Positions 23,230 to 36,120 of a stretch of 64,000 nt of DNA are shown here, in pieces. Each line of letters opens with the position of its first letter. Position 1 is the stretch's first letter. The stretch comes from Paramarasmius palmivorus (taxonomy: Eukaryota > Basidiomycota > Agaricomycetes > Agaricales > Marasmiaceae). A program made the position numbers and the translations under genes. The stretch spans positions 62,001 through 126,000 of the forward strand of contig JAYKXP010000091.1 of NCBI GenBank assembly GCA_037176845.1, given 5' to 3'. The notes beneath the pieces were generated by a model. That model was given only the letters and a program-made list of their open reading frames with translations. It was not told the DNA's origin and made no database searches.

Positions 23230-24250
23230 ACACGTCCGTGAATATATCCTTGCCATTCCTCCTTAACTAGTAGCACACCTGACACTTTCTCGCGAACGCG
23301 TTCTGCGAGTGTTGCTGGCCTTGATATGTGAGGCGTAAGCAATACATATAAAGACGCTGCTCCAGAACTAGAGCGTACACAACCAGATTAAGAAACGGCA
23401 GATAAACATTAGTATTGTAGCGCCTTGAGTAACAGCCTGCGCATGCTAAAGGTCTAAAGATAAACCAGCTCTTATAAATGGTAGGTTACCTCGAAATGCA
23501 TTGCTCAAGGACACAGATACTTATGGGTTCCCTTCATCCCATGTCTACCCGTAACATAAACCGCCAGGGTCGAACGTATCTAGCCCATAAACGATACTAC
23601 GGATTTGGGCGGACAAGGCGGAGATATTCAAGTTGTGAGCTATCATTGAGGGAAGTAAATCTATTAGGTATAGGACTACGTATAGATAATCGACCGTGTC
23701 ATCTCAAGATCGAGTACTGAGCTCTCAAGATCTCAAGCGCCAAATAACCCGAGAGCATCGGTGTTTAGCGCCCAAGTCTACAACGATACCGCCTCGAAAC
23801 CAAGCACCAAGCAACGTCCTCTCCACCACGAAAAACGCGGTACGAATAGACAAGACTACCTGGAACTTATTCCGGTAGGTCCGAGTCTCGATGTGTGACT
23901 AAGGTAGGATGTTATCGGTCGTTCTGCGTACTGAGCATAGGAAGTTTCGCCGTGCTCTAACGCTGGGAGCTGTTGTACCGCCGTGAGCGCGTTTACGCAA
24001 AGCTAATCAATTAGATACAGACCATGGATAGAAGTGATCAAGTGTACCTTTCTGTATCCCTTATATCCCCAACTTCCTCTCCGGGCGCAGGAACGGTACA
24101 TCAACTACTCGTTATTCCTTTCATTCCATCAACCTTAGAACGTGTTCCCGCTAAGCAATAGGTAGCACTGGAAGCTTTGGACGCTGGTGTGGCTCACAGC
24201 CAAAGAGCAAAGAACATCCGAAGGGGCACGCTGGGGTATAGGACTAAGGA
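23230..24250. repeat. Dispersed repeat R3, copy 1
   Basis: Similar in order and orientation to 24,940-26,210 and to 48,960-50,000. Shared anchors include TTGCGAACGCGTT (23,290 versus 24,979), AAACGGCAGAT..ACATTA..TGTAGCGCC (23,394 versus 25,066), GATAATCGACCGTGT (23,685 versus 25,383), GCGCCCAAGTCTACAA (23,768 versus 25,432 and 49,361), AAAAACGCGGTACGAAT (23,830 versus 25,496) and GCGTTTACGCAAAGCT (23,990). No shared intact reading frame was found. Confidence 0.6.
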
Positions 24251-24939
24251 TGACGATCCTAGGGTAGTTGAGAGTGGTGGATTGTGAGCAGGGGGTCCGA
24301 AAGCGAGTGAAAGTAGGCGTAGCTTTTACGATCTACGTGCTCCATCAGTACTTCATTCGATACGGCTTCTGCGTGATTTTGATGCAAAGATACTTCTTCG
24401 GGGGCATTCGCCGGAACTTCTCATGGAAGATGATCGCCTGGAAAAGCTGAATTCCGAACCCAAGGATGGATGGTCGAAGATCGCAGAAAATATATGCATT
24501 GCTAATGTCGTATAAGTAGCAGTACATATATACTATTCCCAAACTATTCCTAGTATTCTAATTGAAGTCAGTCTATAGAAGTCATAAAGAGATACACCAC
24601 GCACCTGCAACGCTCATAATGAGGGTTAATACCCAGGCCTGGGCGGGGATCAACAACACGATGTCTCCAAACGTGACAGGTCAGCTACCAGCGTTTACCA
24701 CAGCCAGCCACCGATTTGTCTCTCACATGCTTCGACAGTGTCGCTGAAAAGGTCCGCACAGAGGGATAACATGGAGAATGAGAGAGTGTGGGCGTCGCCA
24801 GTGAAGTGGGACAAAAGGACGCGGGTGACCGATGTCGAGGGCGGGGTTCAGTACACGTGTCATTGTTTGTACTTATGTACAAAAAGGCTGTAATTTCCTG
24901 CATTCGAAGGACCTTAACAAGCAAGGTGATTTGTCTTTC
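24251..24939. other. No supported gene
   Basis: Spacer between two R3 copies. A small number of 60-80 codon frames occur on both strands, none convincing. Confidence 0.35.
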
Positions 24940-26210
24940 CTCCAACTTTCCTCACCAACTAGCATGCCTGATCTTCTTGCGAACGCGTTTTGTGAAAGTT
25001 GTCGACTTCGATATGTGAGGCGTAAGTGAAAATATTCCACGACTAGACCGTGCACAGGCAAATTCAGAAACGGCAGATTAACATTAAGTTAACACTGTAG
25101 CGCCTGGAGTACCTATGGTACGGCCTACGCAGGGAACTTTATGCGTTTCTCTCTTCCCTAGTCGTCAGCAAACGGATGTATGGAAAAAAACTGGCTCTTA
25201 TGAATGGTAGGTTACTTGACATTACCCGTGATATAAATCGTTGAAGTCGAACGTATGTAGCACATTAGCCACGACGCTGTGAGCGGGATTATTCAAGCTG
25301 CGACAGCAGCTCATTTGCGAGCCCTTGCTAAACATCTCTAGTTCTCCGCTATCATTGTGTAAAGGAAATCTATTAGGTATGGATAATCGACCGTGTTCAA
25401 CACAGCTCTCGAGCGCCAAACATCGGAGTTTGGCGCCCAAGTCTGCAATGAAACCACCCCTAAACCAAACACCAAACGACGCCCTCCACTGGCATGAAAA
25501 ACGCGGTACGAATGGATGAGATTATTTGGAATGTATTCCGGCAGGTCTGAGAGTCGATGTGCGACTAAAGTAGGATGTTATCGTTCATTCTCCGTATTGA
25601 GCATAGGCGGCCTCGCCATACGCTAGCGCCGGTATAGGTGCAAACGTGGTTCGAGGAAGTAGTCGAGATTAAGAATGTGTTGCTTTTGAAAACCCTGTTT
25701 CATAGCTAGGACATGAGGTTTGTTGAACAACTTCCTAATGCGACCAGAACGAAAGGAACATCGTTGAGGCCTTGAACCTAACCGATACCATGGAAGTTCC
25801 GATCATTCTGCGCCTCTTAGCATGAGCGACAGAGGAAAAGAGGTATGAAGATGTCGGAATGACTGCGTTCGAAGCGTGGAGAAGATTGTACCAGCGTGAA
25901 CGGGATTACGCAAAGCTGGCGCGGAAATTGTCAGCATAGAACTAGATACACTGAACGATTAATTAGAGGCAGACCTTGGATAATCAAGCATACATTTCTG
26001 TATCCCTTACATCGCCAACTTCCTCACATCAACTGCCCATTCTTCCTTCCGTTCCATCAACCTTAGAACACATTGCCGCTGAGCATTGAGGTACTAAAAC
26101 AACGAAGGTCGAAGGTTCCGGCAGTCTTGACGTTGACGAGGAGTAACAGGTGTACCTTTGTCGTTGCAGATCATAGACAGCCAACTGTCTGGCTAAGGCA
26201 AGAAAGGTTA
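24940..26210. repeat. Dispersed repeat R3, copy 2
   Basis: Second R3 copy, in tandem with the first. Its right part, from about 25,755 (ACATCGTTGAGG..TTGAACCTAACCGAT) to 26,070, is nearly identical to 51,229-51,560. That makes it the closest match of any repeat pair outside the 32-64 kb duplication and suggests a recent copying event. Confidence 0.6.
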
Positions 26211-27044
26211 AGGAATTCATGATTCATCACCGTAAATGGGAGTATGATAACGCACCGTGATATTGATCCCATCAACTAACATAACCCTATACTGCACCGT
26301 GTCCATCTAGCGCTCCCAACCAAACCTCTCGAATAGAGAGCGCGAACAGAATCGTTAGAGGTGTATATCCCATATAGAAGTGTGTTGTTTCCAAATGATT
26401 TCCTTGGCAGGAATAGTTCAACTGCCATCGTCGTCGTATCGGGTCCGTCGTATCTGATGTGTATTGAGAATCACAACAGAAAGAGTACCAGTCAGAAGGA
26501 GAGCTAGCCTGGATGGCTCTATAAGAGGCTGTGGTATCGTAGACTCGGAGGAAGCGCGTATATGAGGGCAGGCAGTTGCTGGATGTGGAAGGCTGCGACA
26601 ATAGCTGGTGGTTGCGATTGCGGTGGGAGTAGACAAACAGCGCAGAGTTGAGGATTCCTGGAGGTGATATTCATAAGGGGAACCGTCTCTCCGAGTCGGG
26701 CTGGGGTTGAGTGGTGGTCGTACAAGGCGCTGATAGACATTTGGCGGATGCCTTGGGTTTCCGGTAGCAGGGCTGATGGTCAATCTTGATAGCGAAGGAG
26801 TGTTGTAGTCGTCTCCTAACCCATCCTAGCTCGTATTAGTGACCCAGAAATCGGAGGAAGAAAAGGATCAGCTCACCGGATAACATCACCCTGCCAAAGC
26901 GCTTTCAACCATCCATCTACCTCAAAAATCTCTCAGACACCCTAGCTCCATCCCATAGACCATCTGGTAACATATCCGTTACCTAGACTTGAGCGAAATG
27001 ATCGTGCTCTTCGAGGTCGTCGTTGAAGAAGCCATCAGGCTTCT
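26211..27044. other. Unresolved remnant, probably minus-strand
   Basis: Minus-strand frames at 26,287-26,601 and 26,418-26,783 are Ser/Thr/Pro/His-rich with no recognised domain. 26,870-26,925 ends in a GTGAGC donor on the minus strand preceded by a GATGGATGG-type stretch, like 5,950 and 52,140. This is consistent with the repeated minus-strand gene headed by the module at 27,045-27,107. Confidence 0.35.
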
Positions 27045-27107
27045 TCGGCAAAACCAAATATAACTGATTTGGGTTAGGGTCACCTTGGCGTTTGTCAATT
27101 GACGCCA
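27045..27107. promoter_or_regulatory. Conserved promoter-like module, copy 3
   Basis: Contains AAAACCAAATA, TTTGGGTTAGGGTCA and GGCGTTTGTCAATTGACGCC. The last 20 bases have GGCGT and ACGCC as outer inverted arms and the 10 bp palindrome GTCAATTGAC inside. Same arrangement as at 6,121 and 9,664. Confidence 0.45.
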
Positions 27108-28744
27108 CGCCTTGCCTTCTACCGTCATCAGTGTTCCAGTGCTCCCTGCTCCTTTCACAATCCCTGGCCAGAGCTTTATAACAAGGTATTCACATCAGAA
27201 TCTCATTGCGACTACATCTTTTCATCACTTTAGATGCGACTCCCATACCAAAGCCTGCGAGAGGACGAGAAGAGGACCTGGAAGATCGCGTAAAAACGGT
27301 ACTCGGGAAGGATGGTTGTGGAATGAAAGGATATATCTATCTCTGTAGGACTAACACAAAACCGTTCTTATGCTTGTGGTGTAAGGTACGTCCACAATTT
27401 ATTCTCCAAGTTCTGGATCCTAACCTTTCCCTTGTATCGAGAGTACACGGAATGCTCGTGTAATATCTACCCATCGACAATCCAACCCAATCCAACCTCT
27501 TTGATTTCTTCTCATGCTCGCAGATATTCCGAACAACTTGCTCTCAAGACAACTACATCATCGACATCACTAGGTAGAACTCACCTGGAACAGATACTCA
27601 GTCCATGCGCAATGTAAACCGGCCGTTATCATCGCGCTCATCAAACTTCCTACCTATAAATACCAATTCACGAAGACTCGAGACTCGGATTCTTACTCAT
27701 CATCGAGAAATTTTCCAGCCTTGGGGAATTCGCCGACGCGAAGAACACGCTCGTTCCCTTTTGATGAACACAAGTACGCCATTTATATGGCCAAATTCTA
27801 TCCATTCCTAGCTAAACACCCTAAGCGAGGCTTACTTTAAACTCTTCCGGACTCTCTCCTATTTTAGCTAGATCTATCAGGCTGCGCCATCATTCCGAAG
27901 GGCAAGTTGAAGTCATGTTGCGCTCCTCGTGCGGAAAGCTTTCACTGATCACATTCTAAGTGACAGGAACGAAAAATACAATTCGACGTACGTATGATGG
28001 CCAATCCTAGACTATGACCGTATTCTCAAGGCGCTCTTCCAGTTGAGAAGACGCTTTTCCTGCGACCGCACCATCCGACTGATCATGCCATTACCTTTAC
28101 TTTTCATCACCATCTCAATGTTTCAACGAATGGTTATTCCGTAATGTCCAGGTAAACTTGCCGAACCTGCTTTTCACCCCAAATTGATTAAATGTATCAA
28201 GTACCCGGATGGTCGCTACCCATCGACATTGTGATTTTCTCATCGGGAAGTTTAGCTAAACGATTCGGCACGCACAAAAGGAACCTCGAGATTTTCGAAG
28301 GCCCTGCAGCCTTTAATCTGGGAGGCAAAGTTGAATCGTATACCACCACACGCTAATTTCTTTGCCGACTCAAAGAGCCTCGAACCATGGCCACTCGCTA
28401 CCGAATCTACGACTCGAGCAAGACATAAGGAAGGTCTACTACTTCTCAGCGTATGCAAAAGTATACGGGAACAAAGTAGCACAGCAGGCCTGTAAAACAG
28501 CGCTCGAGTAATTTCTGTTCCCTTTCTAAGTTATCACGCTTCATTAACTCATTTATCTAAGTACTTAGGCAAACGTTCACCTGAGGATTCCCTATTTACC
28601 TTGGGCTGGAAATCCGATAACCACCAATTCAATGGGATCGATGAGTATGCAAGACGATCAATGTCTCTTTCATATGAAGATGCCGAGAGTCCGATCATGT
28701 TAGCTTCCACATTGGTAACCTATGAAAATCAGAATATAAAGACG
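27108..28744. other. No supported gene
   Basis: Short frames only on both strands and no recognised motif. No close copy of this stretch was noticed elsewhere in the window. Confidence 0.35.
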
Positions 28745-30150
28745 AATGGGCCCGTGTCATAAAAAAGTACACTGATGCTGTCCAGAATCTAATCACCTCA
28801 GTGGGTTTAGATTACGACGACAACGCTCCCGGGGTTCTTCAACTCATCCAAGGGGAATTAGAGTCTGAGGTAACCCTGACGTCCGAGAGTGTCTGGCGTT
28901 CATTCGACATCATCCAGGCTGTGGAGCGATCAGAAGTATTAGAGGCAAGGATCAATTGAAGGCCGCACAAATGGTGTTGGAGGGTATTCTTGAGGAGTGT
29001 CCTGTCTGGGAACGGGTTGCGATAACATACAAACATCTTGATATACCGTGATAAGTACCCATGAAATACAGTTTCGATCAAGCTTCAGTGCAACGAAATG
29101 CAGTCGCGTGGTATTATTTGGAGACATCAGGTTATATCAATACAAGAAAGGCAATCCAAGCACTTTGATTGCTTACTTTATCCACGAATAAATATCTTCA
29201 ACAATGAGGAAGAACGGGGAATGGAGGATGTCCATCGTAACAGTGAGCACTCGAGCGCTAGTAGTGCAGTCCGAGAATCCCAGAGTCACAGCAAAAGAGT
29301 GAATCGGAAACCGAGTGTCGTCCTGGGCGGAACGATGGCCTGTTCATCTCTCCATCAACAAATGACCCCTTCCATCATGATGCTTGATGATCGTATCTAA
29401 GGCTGGGGATAGTTACTCCCGTTGACCTTGTCCCTTGCCGTGAAGCAAGAGGCTCTTGATGTGACTGGCTCTTTGCTGTACCATCATTCCTTGACATTCG
29501 CTCACACTCATATATTTCTGGTTAGGTCGAATTATTTAACAAACAACTGTTTCTCTCAACTTCAGGGCGTCTAAAGATTATTGAATCGCTGAAATCTCGT
29601 CGAAAGTTGAACATCTTGATGTATCTCGAAGATTTGTTTGCGTTAGCGCCGAAAAGCAGTGTTTTTGATGATCGTGACTCCCTCGAGCCTAATATACCGG
29701 TAGATGATGTTTTCCTTGTCGTCGGTTCACACTACGTCCCACTCCTCAACATTTATTTAGGCAAGAAACCTAATGATATCGAAAATGTTGTTCAAATCCA
29801 TCTCACGCTTGATCTCAAAGATGATTATTATCAAGGAATAGAGCAACCTATACAAGGAGAAAGGCTCGCCGGTGCGTTGCTTGGATCATTATATAAACTG
29901 TGACCCAGAGAAGAAGCACCCACACAAATTTCCTCCGAGTCTGTCAATTTATGAATCCAGTGCTAGTTTCTCGATTTATTGGTGGTTCCTGGAAGATTCT
30001 CATTTGTTGTTCGCCAGCGTACTTGCCGCATCACTACCATCTATCGATCAGAACGCCGTTGCTGGCGTACGGCGCTTAAAAGCAACTACTTATGATACCT
30101 ACGTTGTGACCATCTTCAAGTTCCCTTGTCCACTCTTTTCCGTTCTTTGA
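28745..30150 (+). pseudogene. Hypothetical gene remnant, family unknown
   Basis: Three coding-like segments on the plus strand. A 60-codon frame at about 28,735-28,956 (DEWARVIKKYTDAVQNL, SVWRSFDIIQAVERS) follows a possible acceptor. 29,566-29,871 has an acceptor TTCAG and a possible donor GTGCGT, and encodes a soluble-looking stretch with LNILMYLEDLFALAPK and DDVFLVVGSHYVPLLN. 29,880-30,150 has YWWFLEDSHLLFASVL. I could not connect them in phase, so the gene is broken or my splice choices are wrong. No family is recognised. It ends just before the next intact gene. Confidence 0.35.
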
Positions 30151-30169
30151 CCTGGATGAGCCATTTGAT

Positions 30170-31807
30170 ATGGCGTCTGACACTTCGCAGGTCACTCTTA
30201 TTCTCGATGACTTTCGATTCTTCGACCGTAGCAATAGAAGCGACTGGACAACGCCAAGTAGTCCATTATGGCTCGAGGGAAATGTTCTATTGGTGAATGG
30301 AACAAACGCGACAGGATTCAACGATCTTGGACAGAACTTCACAACAACGTTCAATGGTGAATACGCTTGTTTATTAAACAATATCTCATAATCATCAGTA
30401 CTCTTATTGGCAGGGACATCTATTTCATTCTTTGGATCTGCTCTCTCCACTTTCGTTCCCACTGTCACAGTTGACCAAGGAGATGCCCAATCTGTGACTC
30501 TACCGCAAATTGGGGTCCATACTGAATGGTATCGATCACCGCCACTTTCGGATGCCGAACATACTATACAATTCACAGGCCTTGATCTCATCAATATCGA
30601 CTACTCGATCATCACAGCTGGGGAGAGCACTTCTTTGTCACAATCACGGCCCGTGGTTATTGATGATTCTGCAGAGGATGAGATATGGTACCGTGGGCAA
30701 TGGAAGCAAGAGATGAACAGGATAGTTCAAACTGATAAGATCACTGGTGACATGGCCCATTCAATGAATGATACCCTACATGTTAGCAGGAACATTGGGG
30801 ATTCCTTGGAATTTCATTTCGCAGGTACGCACTTATGACTTTAGCTCACCTTTCGAGATAACGAATGGTTCGTATCAGGGTCTGATATATCAGTCTATGG
30901 GATATTGGAACTCATCCCCGATGGAAATTTCACCCTGGAATTCAACTTGGATGGGACCACAATAACGCGAAAGGACTATCCGCTAGAAGGAAAATATAAG
31001 CTGTTCGGTTATAACACCCTAACCAATTACAAGTTCTATGAAAATCCGGGTATCAGTCCTGGAAACCATACTCTTCTTGTCAACGTGACGGCTGTACAAG
31101 GCTCGCAAGGCTTTCAGCTCGACTATCTAGCGTACGCGCCCATGTTTACCTCTGTCAGCCAAAAGCCAGTATTCATCCGAAGCGATCCGGAGACAATTAA
31201 ATCGCGTCTCCCAATCGGTGCTATCGTCGGTGGAACTGTCGGGGGCACCATAGTCCTTCTGATGGTAGGAATCATGGTGTTCTGGCGAAGAAAGAGGTCC
31301 AAAAGACTTGAAGAAGGTATGTTCTCAGTTGGGTCTTTTGATATCGGTAACTTGAGCGATACATCAGAGCAGATGACAAGTGTGGCGGAGCAATTCTCGA
31401 CAAGATTCCCCTTCGACTCGAAGCCAAAAGTCACGAAGAGAAGGCCAATATCTCAAGTCCCAGACTTTCCCGTTCGTCAAAAACCCGATACAGAGCATAT
31501 GCTTGTCATTGGTGCAGGTTCTTCGTCGTCGCGACAACCACAACCGAACTCTAGCTCTGCCAGACCGGAAAATTCGCAATTTCAACAGCGATTAAACGAG
31601 ATATCTGCACTGTCCGCAGAGCTCGAGCAGTCTGAGATGCCTACCCGAGGGGAGCTATACGAGAGGATTGAGGTGTTGAAGAGAGAGAATGAAAGGCTGA
31701 TGCGAGACTATGTCTTGCCGCCAGAGTACGATGGGAGTGTTGTTGGTGTCAGGAGAACAGCTTCCCGTTCAGTGACTTTACCGTCCTACGATAATCACAT
31801 CTCATGA
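30170..31807 (+). CDS. Single-pass membrane protein with paired beta-sandwich ectodomain
   Basis: Three exons, 30170-30356, 30414-30824 and 30879-31807, giving 508 aa with consistent phases. Two related extracellular-type domains are visible. Each contains the GTSIS-type strand of the galactose-binding-like fold: GTSISFFGSAL after the first splice and SDISVYGILELIPDG after the second, with several N-x-S/T sites between. A transmembrane helix follows at roughly residues 310-335 (AIVGGTVGGTIVLLMVGIMV) with a positive stop-transfer stretch RRKRSKR. The cytoplasmic tail is Ser/Gln-rich and holds a short coiled coil (LNEISALSAELEQ, ERIEVLKRENERL). This layout is very common and multi-copy in Agaricomycetes; ligand and function are unknown. 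No cleaved signal peptide is visible from this ATG, so an upstream first exon may be missing or the protein may use the helix as anchor. Confidence 0.82.
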
Positions 31808-32379
31808 CTAGTACCCAACACAGTTGGATACGGTCATATATGTACGAGTTGGTGGGGATAGATAATGAGGAAATGAAAGCGTAGTGAAAGAACTCTTTTA
31901 TGCGGCTTGATGATTCCCATTCCCATTCAACTTTCTTGCTGTCCGTTAACCTTTGGTGATGCCCCAGAATGTCGACGCAATGTCTTTGGTTCAAAAACGG
32001 CCCGCAATGATCCGCAGATCAGGACCTCTTGGGTTTGTGAATGTGCACTCTCGACAGTTCATGACAACAACTCCTTCACTTCAGACCAGATCACAGCCTG
32101 CGGAATCCCATAGCCGGAACTCAGCGATTGTAACATGAGGATAGAGAAGAAGCAAATCAAAGAGTTTCGAGGAGCAGTTGCAGACGTTGGAGTGCAGGGA
32201 AATGCAAGATCATGCTTGTTGATATTCTGTTAGATCTACATGCTATAGCGTAATGCTGACGTGTGATAGACGCTACCGCGCATTTGAGAAGCACAGTACC
32301 CATCAAGCAGTTGGGAACTGGTATGGGGTCTTTAGACCGAACCATGCCCATCCCAAGTAACAGACACTTCACCAAACTC
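31808..32379. other. Intergenic, convergent 3-prime ends
   Basis: Lies between the stop of the surface protein gene (+) and the stop of the F-box gene (-). No gene seen. Confidence 0.6.
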
Positions 32380-34371
32380 TCATGTCCAAACAAGGTCCGG
32401 ACCAGTTACCCAAACATACATGTGCTTTTGGAGCTGCGAGATACGTTCGGCGTCCACGCGATGGATTGGATTACTCAAGAAATTGATATATGCGGAACGG
32501 AGCCCATCCCGACGAGATTCCAACATAGTCTCCATGAGTTCGCGAGTCCACCCGTCATGGACAGCGAGGCGTAAAGTCTTCAAGAATGGAACTATAAACT
32601 CATCAGCGTTAGATCGGAACCGAACTCCTAGTCGCTAGCTTACCCGATGGCACTTTTGCTGATGTTACCGAATCGTCCAGTGGCGAGATTTTCAGGGAGC
32701 GTAGTAACTTCTTTGTGACAATCCTATTTCTAACCCTTGCGGGCTGGTCTTTGTCTCCCTTCGGCAAATTTTCGCGAATTTCCAGATGCTTCAAACCTCG
32801 CATATACGACAGGAATTTGATCATCTGCTCGTCGCCAAGTGGTACACCCACAACGGAAAACTTCTGTACAACTGTCTCGACTTCTGAGCGCTCGAGCATC
32901 CCAATAAGAGACGAAACAAAACTCGGCTCATCCCAATACCTTGCACGAGAATCTGCCAGTGTCTGGGTTTGATCGGCATCTGCGATGAAGGCGATAGAGG
33001 AAAGATTTGGGGCGGTAATTCTGTTAAGCACTTTGGCGACGTCGGCAAACGCGCCGAAGCGCATTCCTCTGGCACTGATGACCTCGATCGTGAGCTCGAC
33101 AAGATGGGGAAAGATTCTGGGCTCGGGGATGCGAAGGGGAGGTCGAGGATTACGCGGTGGATAATGGGGAAGTGATTCGTCATCCGAAGACCAGTCTGGA
33201 TCGGAAGAGTGGTCATCGTCGGATGAATGCTCCGACTCTGACTCTGATTCCCATTCAGTTTCGTCTTCGTCGTCTGAGCTGCTAGAGCTCTCGTCCGACT
33301 CGGTGTGGTGCCCTTTTCGAGACGGTGGCATCGAAATGTGTACGGATGTTACATTCGTGCAGAAAAGGAGAACATCCACAGCGTCATGAACGTGATACTG
33401 AAGATGTAGGTCGGTGATTTGGGTCAAGGGGAAAGGAGAAAGAGGCGTCTTGACAACGCTGAGGCATGGATCCAACCTGATCACTCTAGGTTTAACCATA
33501 CCTCGAACGACGTGGAGCGATTGCAAGCAGGGAAAACTGGTCTCGGATGAAACAAAACGTTGAAGAGTGGAGATATACCTGTCGGGGATGTGCAGCTCTA
33601 CCTCTCTGAGATTAGGTAGAGGTGACTCGAACACCAATTTCAACGCATCTTGAACAACGGGAGTGTCCAGTCTGAATGAAACGTGAAGGCATAGGCTCTG
33701 GATACGGTGCGAGACCTGAAGAAACCTTTTCAAGTCTTGGAATGGCATATACCTGGTGGTAGCTCTGCCACCATCCGCGGAAAGTTTGAGCCTGACGGAT
33801 AGTGGTGATTCATGTGAGAGATATAGGTATGTGGCTATGTCTGCAGGAAGGTAGAGGCTCCCTGAGTCCAGGTCCAGAGATAGCTCAAAGAGACTCCATA
33901 GTCGCGGATTTCCATGGCATACGTTATACCAATAGAAGCATACACGCATGACGTTTGATAGCGTTTTGGTATGATGATGGTCTTTCGCCGGATTGTGGTG
34001 GGCGTCACAAACGACATATAGAAGGATTTCGCCTAATAACTCCTTCGGAAGTCGACGAACGGGGGCAATAGAGGCAGAATACTCTTCCGACTCACTAATA
34101 AGGTCGGCGGTCTTCTTCAAACAAGCCTCGTAAAGACTTCTAAGCTGCTCCATCTGTTTCATGTTCGCGTCGATCGAGTTCTGGAGATGTTGAATTCGAA
34201 CCTGGACATGTTCTACGTCACCATACGAGAGAGTCATGCCCTGGCGAAGGAGAGATTTGATACTGGCTCGAGTGATTGGCACTGAACTTGATGTTTCTCT
34301 GCAAAAAGCCTCTAGTGAGTATGGGAATTTCATATGTATATAGCGTCTTACACGGAGAATGGTAGTTTCAT
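32380..34371 (-). CDS. F-box domain protein with N-terminal coiled coil
   Basis: Inferred exons on the minus strand: 34371-34352, 34298-32644, 32591-32380; 628 aa with closed phases. The 20-base first exon (ATGAAACTACCATTCTCCGT, then GTAAGA) was preferred over an in-frame ATG at 34,333, which lies inside the intron. Residues ~30-75 form a coiled coil (VEHVQVRIQHLQNSI, MKQMEQLRSLYEACLKK). An F-box follows at ~85-135 (VRRLPKELLGEILLYVV, then the MRVCFYWYNVCHGNPRLWS pattern). The remainder is a leucine-rich ligand-binding-type region interrupted by a strongly acidic Ser/Asp/Glu tract. F-box proteins of this Agaricomycete class are presumed substrate adaptors of SCF ubiquitin ligases; the target is unknown. 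A decayed copy lies at about 53.66-54.95 kb. Confidence 0.85.
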
Positions 34372-34804
34372 GGTGGTGGGAGGAAAGAGTATTAGTGAGG
34401 TGCGATGCAAAAAGATGTCAGGAGCGGTGTCGCATACCACTTCATGACATAATTAATGTTCGTGTTGCATCGTGGCACTCCTCTCGCTTAACACGACCTT
34501 GAGGCTTGACCTGACACTGAACTGGCATAAAATCGCCAATCAACACCAAAAGGACACTGAATCTCGGAGAGTGGTAGGCGCCTGTGCCATTGGCAAGGGA
34601 TGTACGTAAGTTACCAAGCAGTGAACGTCTGCTTTACATCCCTGGACGGCAGATGCTAACTAGGGAATGGATTCAGCTGGTGGAGCTACTCTCAAAGGAA
34701 TTCATTACAATACCTACCAGGTCTGATTGAGGTCTGAAGAACATTGACGTCCAGTTGAACTGAAAGATCGGTGTTCTGGTCCAAAAGCCTCCAGTAACCC
34801 GGGT

Positions 34805-34905
34805 ATCCATTCATCCGATCGGTCTGTTTGGCGAGAACAAACAAACCTTTCCTCTTCACCGCTGGCGACGACGACAAGAATCGTACTTTCCAGCCGTCCA
34901 TCTCT
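34805..34905 (+). promoter_or_regulatory. Repeated promoter-like head, forward orientation (copy in module 1)
   Basis: Reads GATCGGTCTGTTTGGCGAG, then AACAAACAAACC, CTTCACCGCTGGCGACGACGAC and a TATA-like CTCTATAATACCGAG. The same head occurs at 55,510-55,615 (+) and, inverted, at about 1,500, 42,440, 51,170 and 63,190. A segment ending CATCCAAAGGTACGT about 120 bp downstream is shared with these copies, so the head precedes a spliced transcript. Confidence 0.45.
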
Positions 34906-36120
34906 CTATAATACCGAGTGCTCGACTCTATGCGCTATGAAAAAGCCGCCCTGAGAAATCCTCGGCTATTGGACGGTTAGAATGGTCGGAATAGCGGACA
35001 TGTTTCCTCAGGTTCATCCAAAGGTACGTCTTTCTAATCTCGTTCATTCTCCGCAGGAAAGGCCAAAATAACCTTGGACGTATAGATTGTCTCGAACCTA
35101 ATATCGAACCACACTATTCCTCTAAACCATCCTCGTGGATGCATGGCACTAGCGGTGCTCTTCACACAGAGCTCGAAGCCAACAACTCAGGCCTCCTATC
35201 TCGACTCGCTCAACATACAGAACACGCTCATATTAACCGCGTGCTCACTGAGGAATTGGGATGGATGGTACAAGAAGTTTGGATGACTAAAGAATGGGCA
35301 TGTACTAATACGAACGACGAGTCAGGCATCCTAGCTAAAGGTATACTGCCTCTTTTCTTCGGCTTACCTTCTCTAATCTCAGCAGTATCCTCAGGGAACA
35401 AGTTCATTCAACGAACTCGCACAGTACCATCATCCCGCCACCTTGTTATTACTACCAAGAATGCAGCTGTATTCGTTCCTCAGGCTTCAAGCACAGTCCT
35501 TCCCCCCAATATCACATTTGAAGGCTTGGCGACAAAGGCTTCCCCCTCCCCCCACTTCCCTTTTATGTCGGCAATGCTATATCAGTATCAGTAGCAGTAT
35601 CTATTGGAGTCTGTCTCCACTGTGTCCTGTCTGTCACGATACTCTTCCTGCACATTACCCCAAGCCCCAACATCCCTGAAGAACCTAGCTCCGGGAAGCT
35701 CCATTCCGCACCCTACACGCACCCCTGCACCGACGTTTCCGTGTCCATCAGCACATCCCCCTCCCTCATACAAATCCGCTCTTTGTGCCAACTATCACAC
35801 TTTGCGCAAAGCGTTTCTCGCGGTCGGATCCCCACTCGTATGACAGCTGAGCATTCGGTGGAGGGCCTAGAGAAACGGGTGATGGTGTTCGGGATAGCGT
35901 TCTTCGGATGCCATACCCCTTCCCGAAAGCGATTATGTGGTTTAGTCATGCGGTTTAGTCTTTGTCTTACCCTGCATACCCCCATTCATCTCCCCGAATA
36001 CCCACGCACATCGTCCTTCTCTCAACTTCATTCACGTGTGCTCCTTGGCCATCCTGAGCTATAAAGCCATCCTGAGCTATAACGTCTTCTCCAGCGCTGG
36101 GTAGAGGAAGTTAGCGATGG
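34906..36120 (+). other. Unresolved small gene region, shared with copy 2
   Basis: Plus-strand coding-like segments: 35,139-35,594 (SGALHTELEANN, HTEHAH, NDESGILAKGILPLFFGLPS) and 35,837-36,064, the latter kept with only three residue changes in the second module (56,538-56,762; MTAEHSVEGLEKRVMVFGI and SFSQLHSRVLLG). In the second module the first segment is broken by a frameshift between LTVRDWGGW and the conserved NDESGMLAKSMLP. Introns probably separate these pieces, but I could not fix them. No known family is recognised. Confidence 0.4.

Noticed and set aside
30076..30594. 172-codon minus-strand frame
   Set aside because: It lies antisense to the first two exons of the surface protein gene, whose domains, splice sites and membrane helix are convincing on the plus strand.
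33200..33310. Acidic Ser/Asp/Glu tract of the F-box protein as a sequencing or low-complexity artefact
   Set aside because: A shortened version is found at the same position in the broken copy at about 54.0 kb, so it is an old part of the gene.
34299..34333. Start of the F-box protein at the ATG at 34,333
   Set aside because: The segment has a GTAAGA donor upstream and a TTGCAG acceptor downstream, and an ATG at 34,371 gives a short first exon in phase, so it is more likely intronic.
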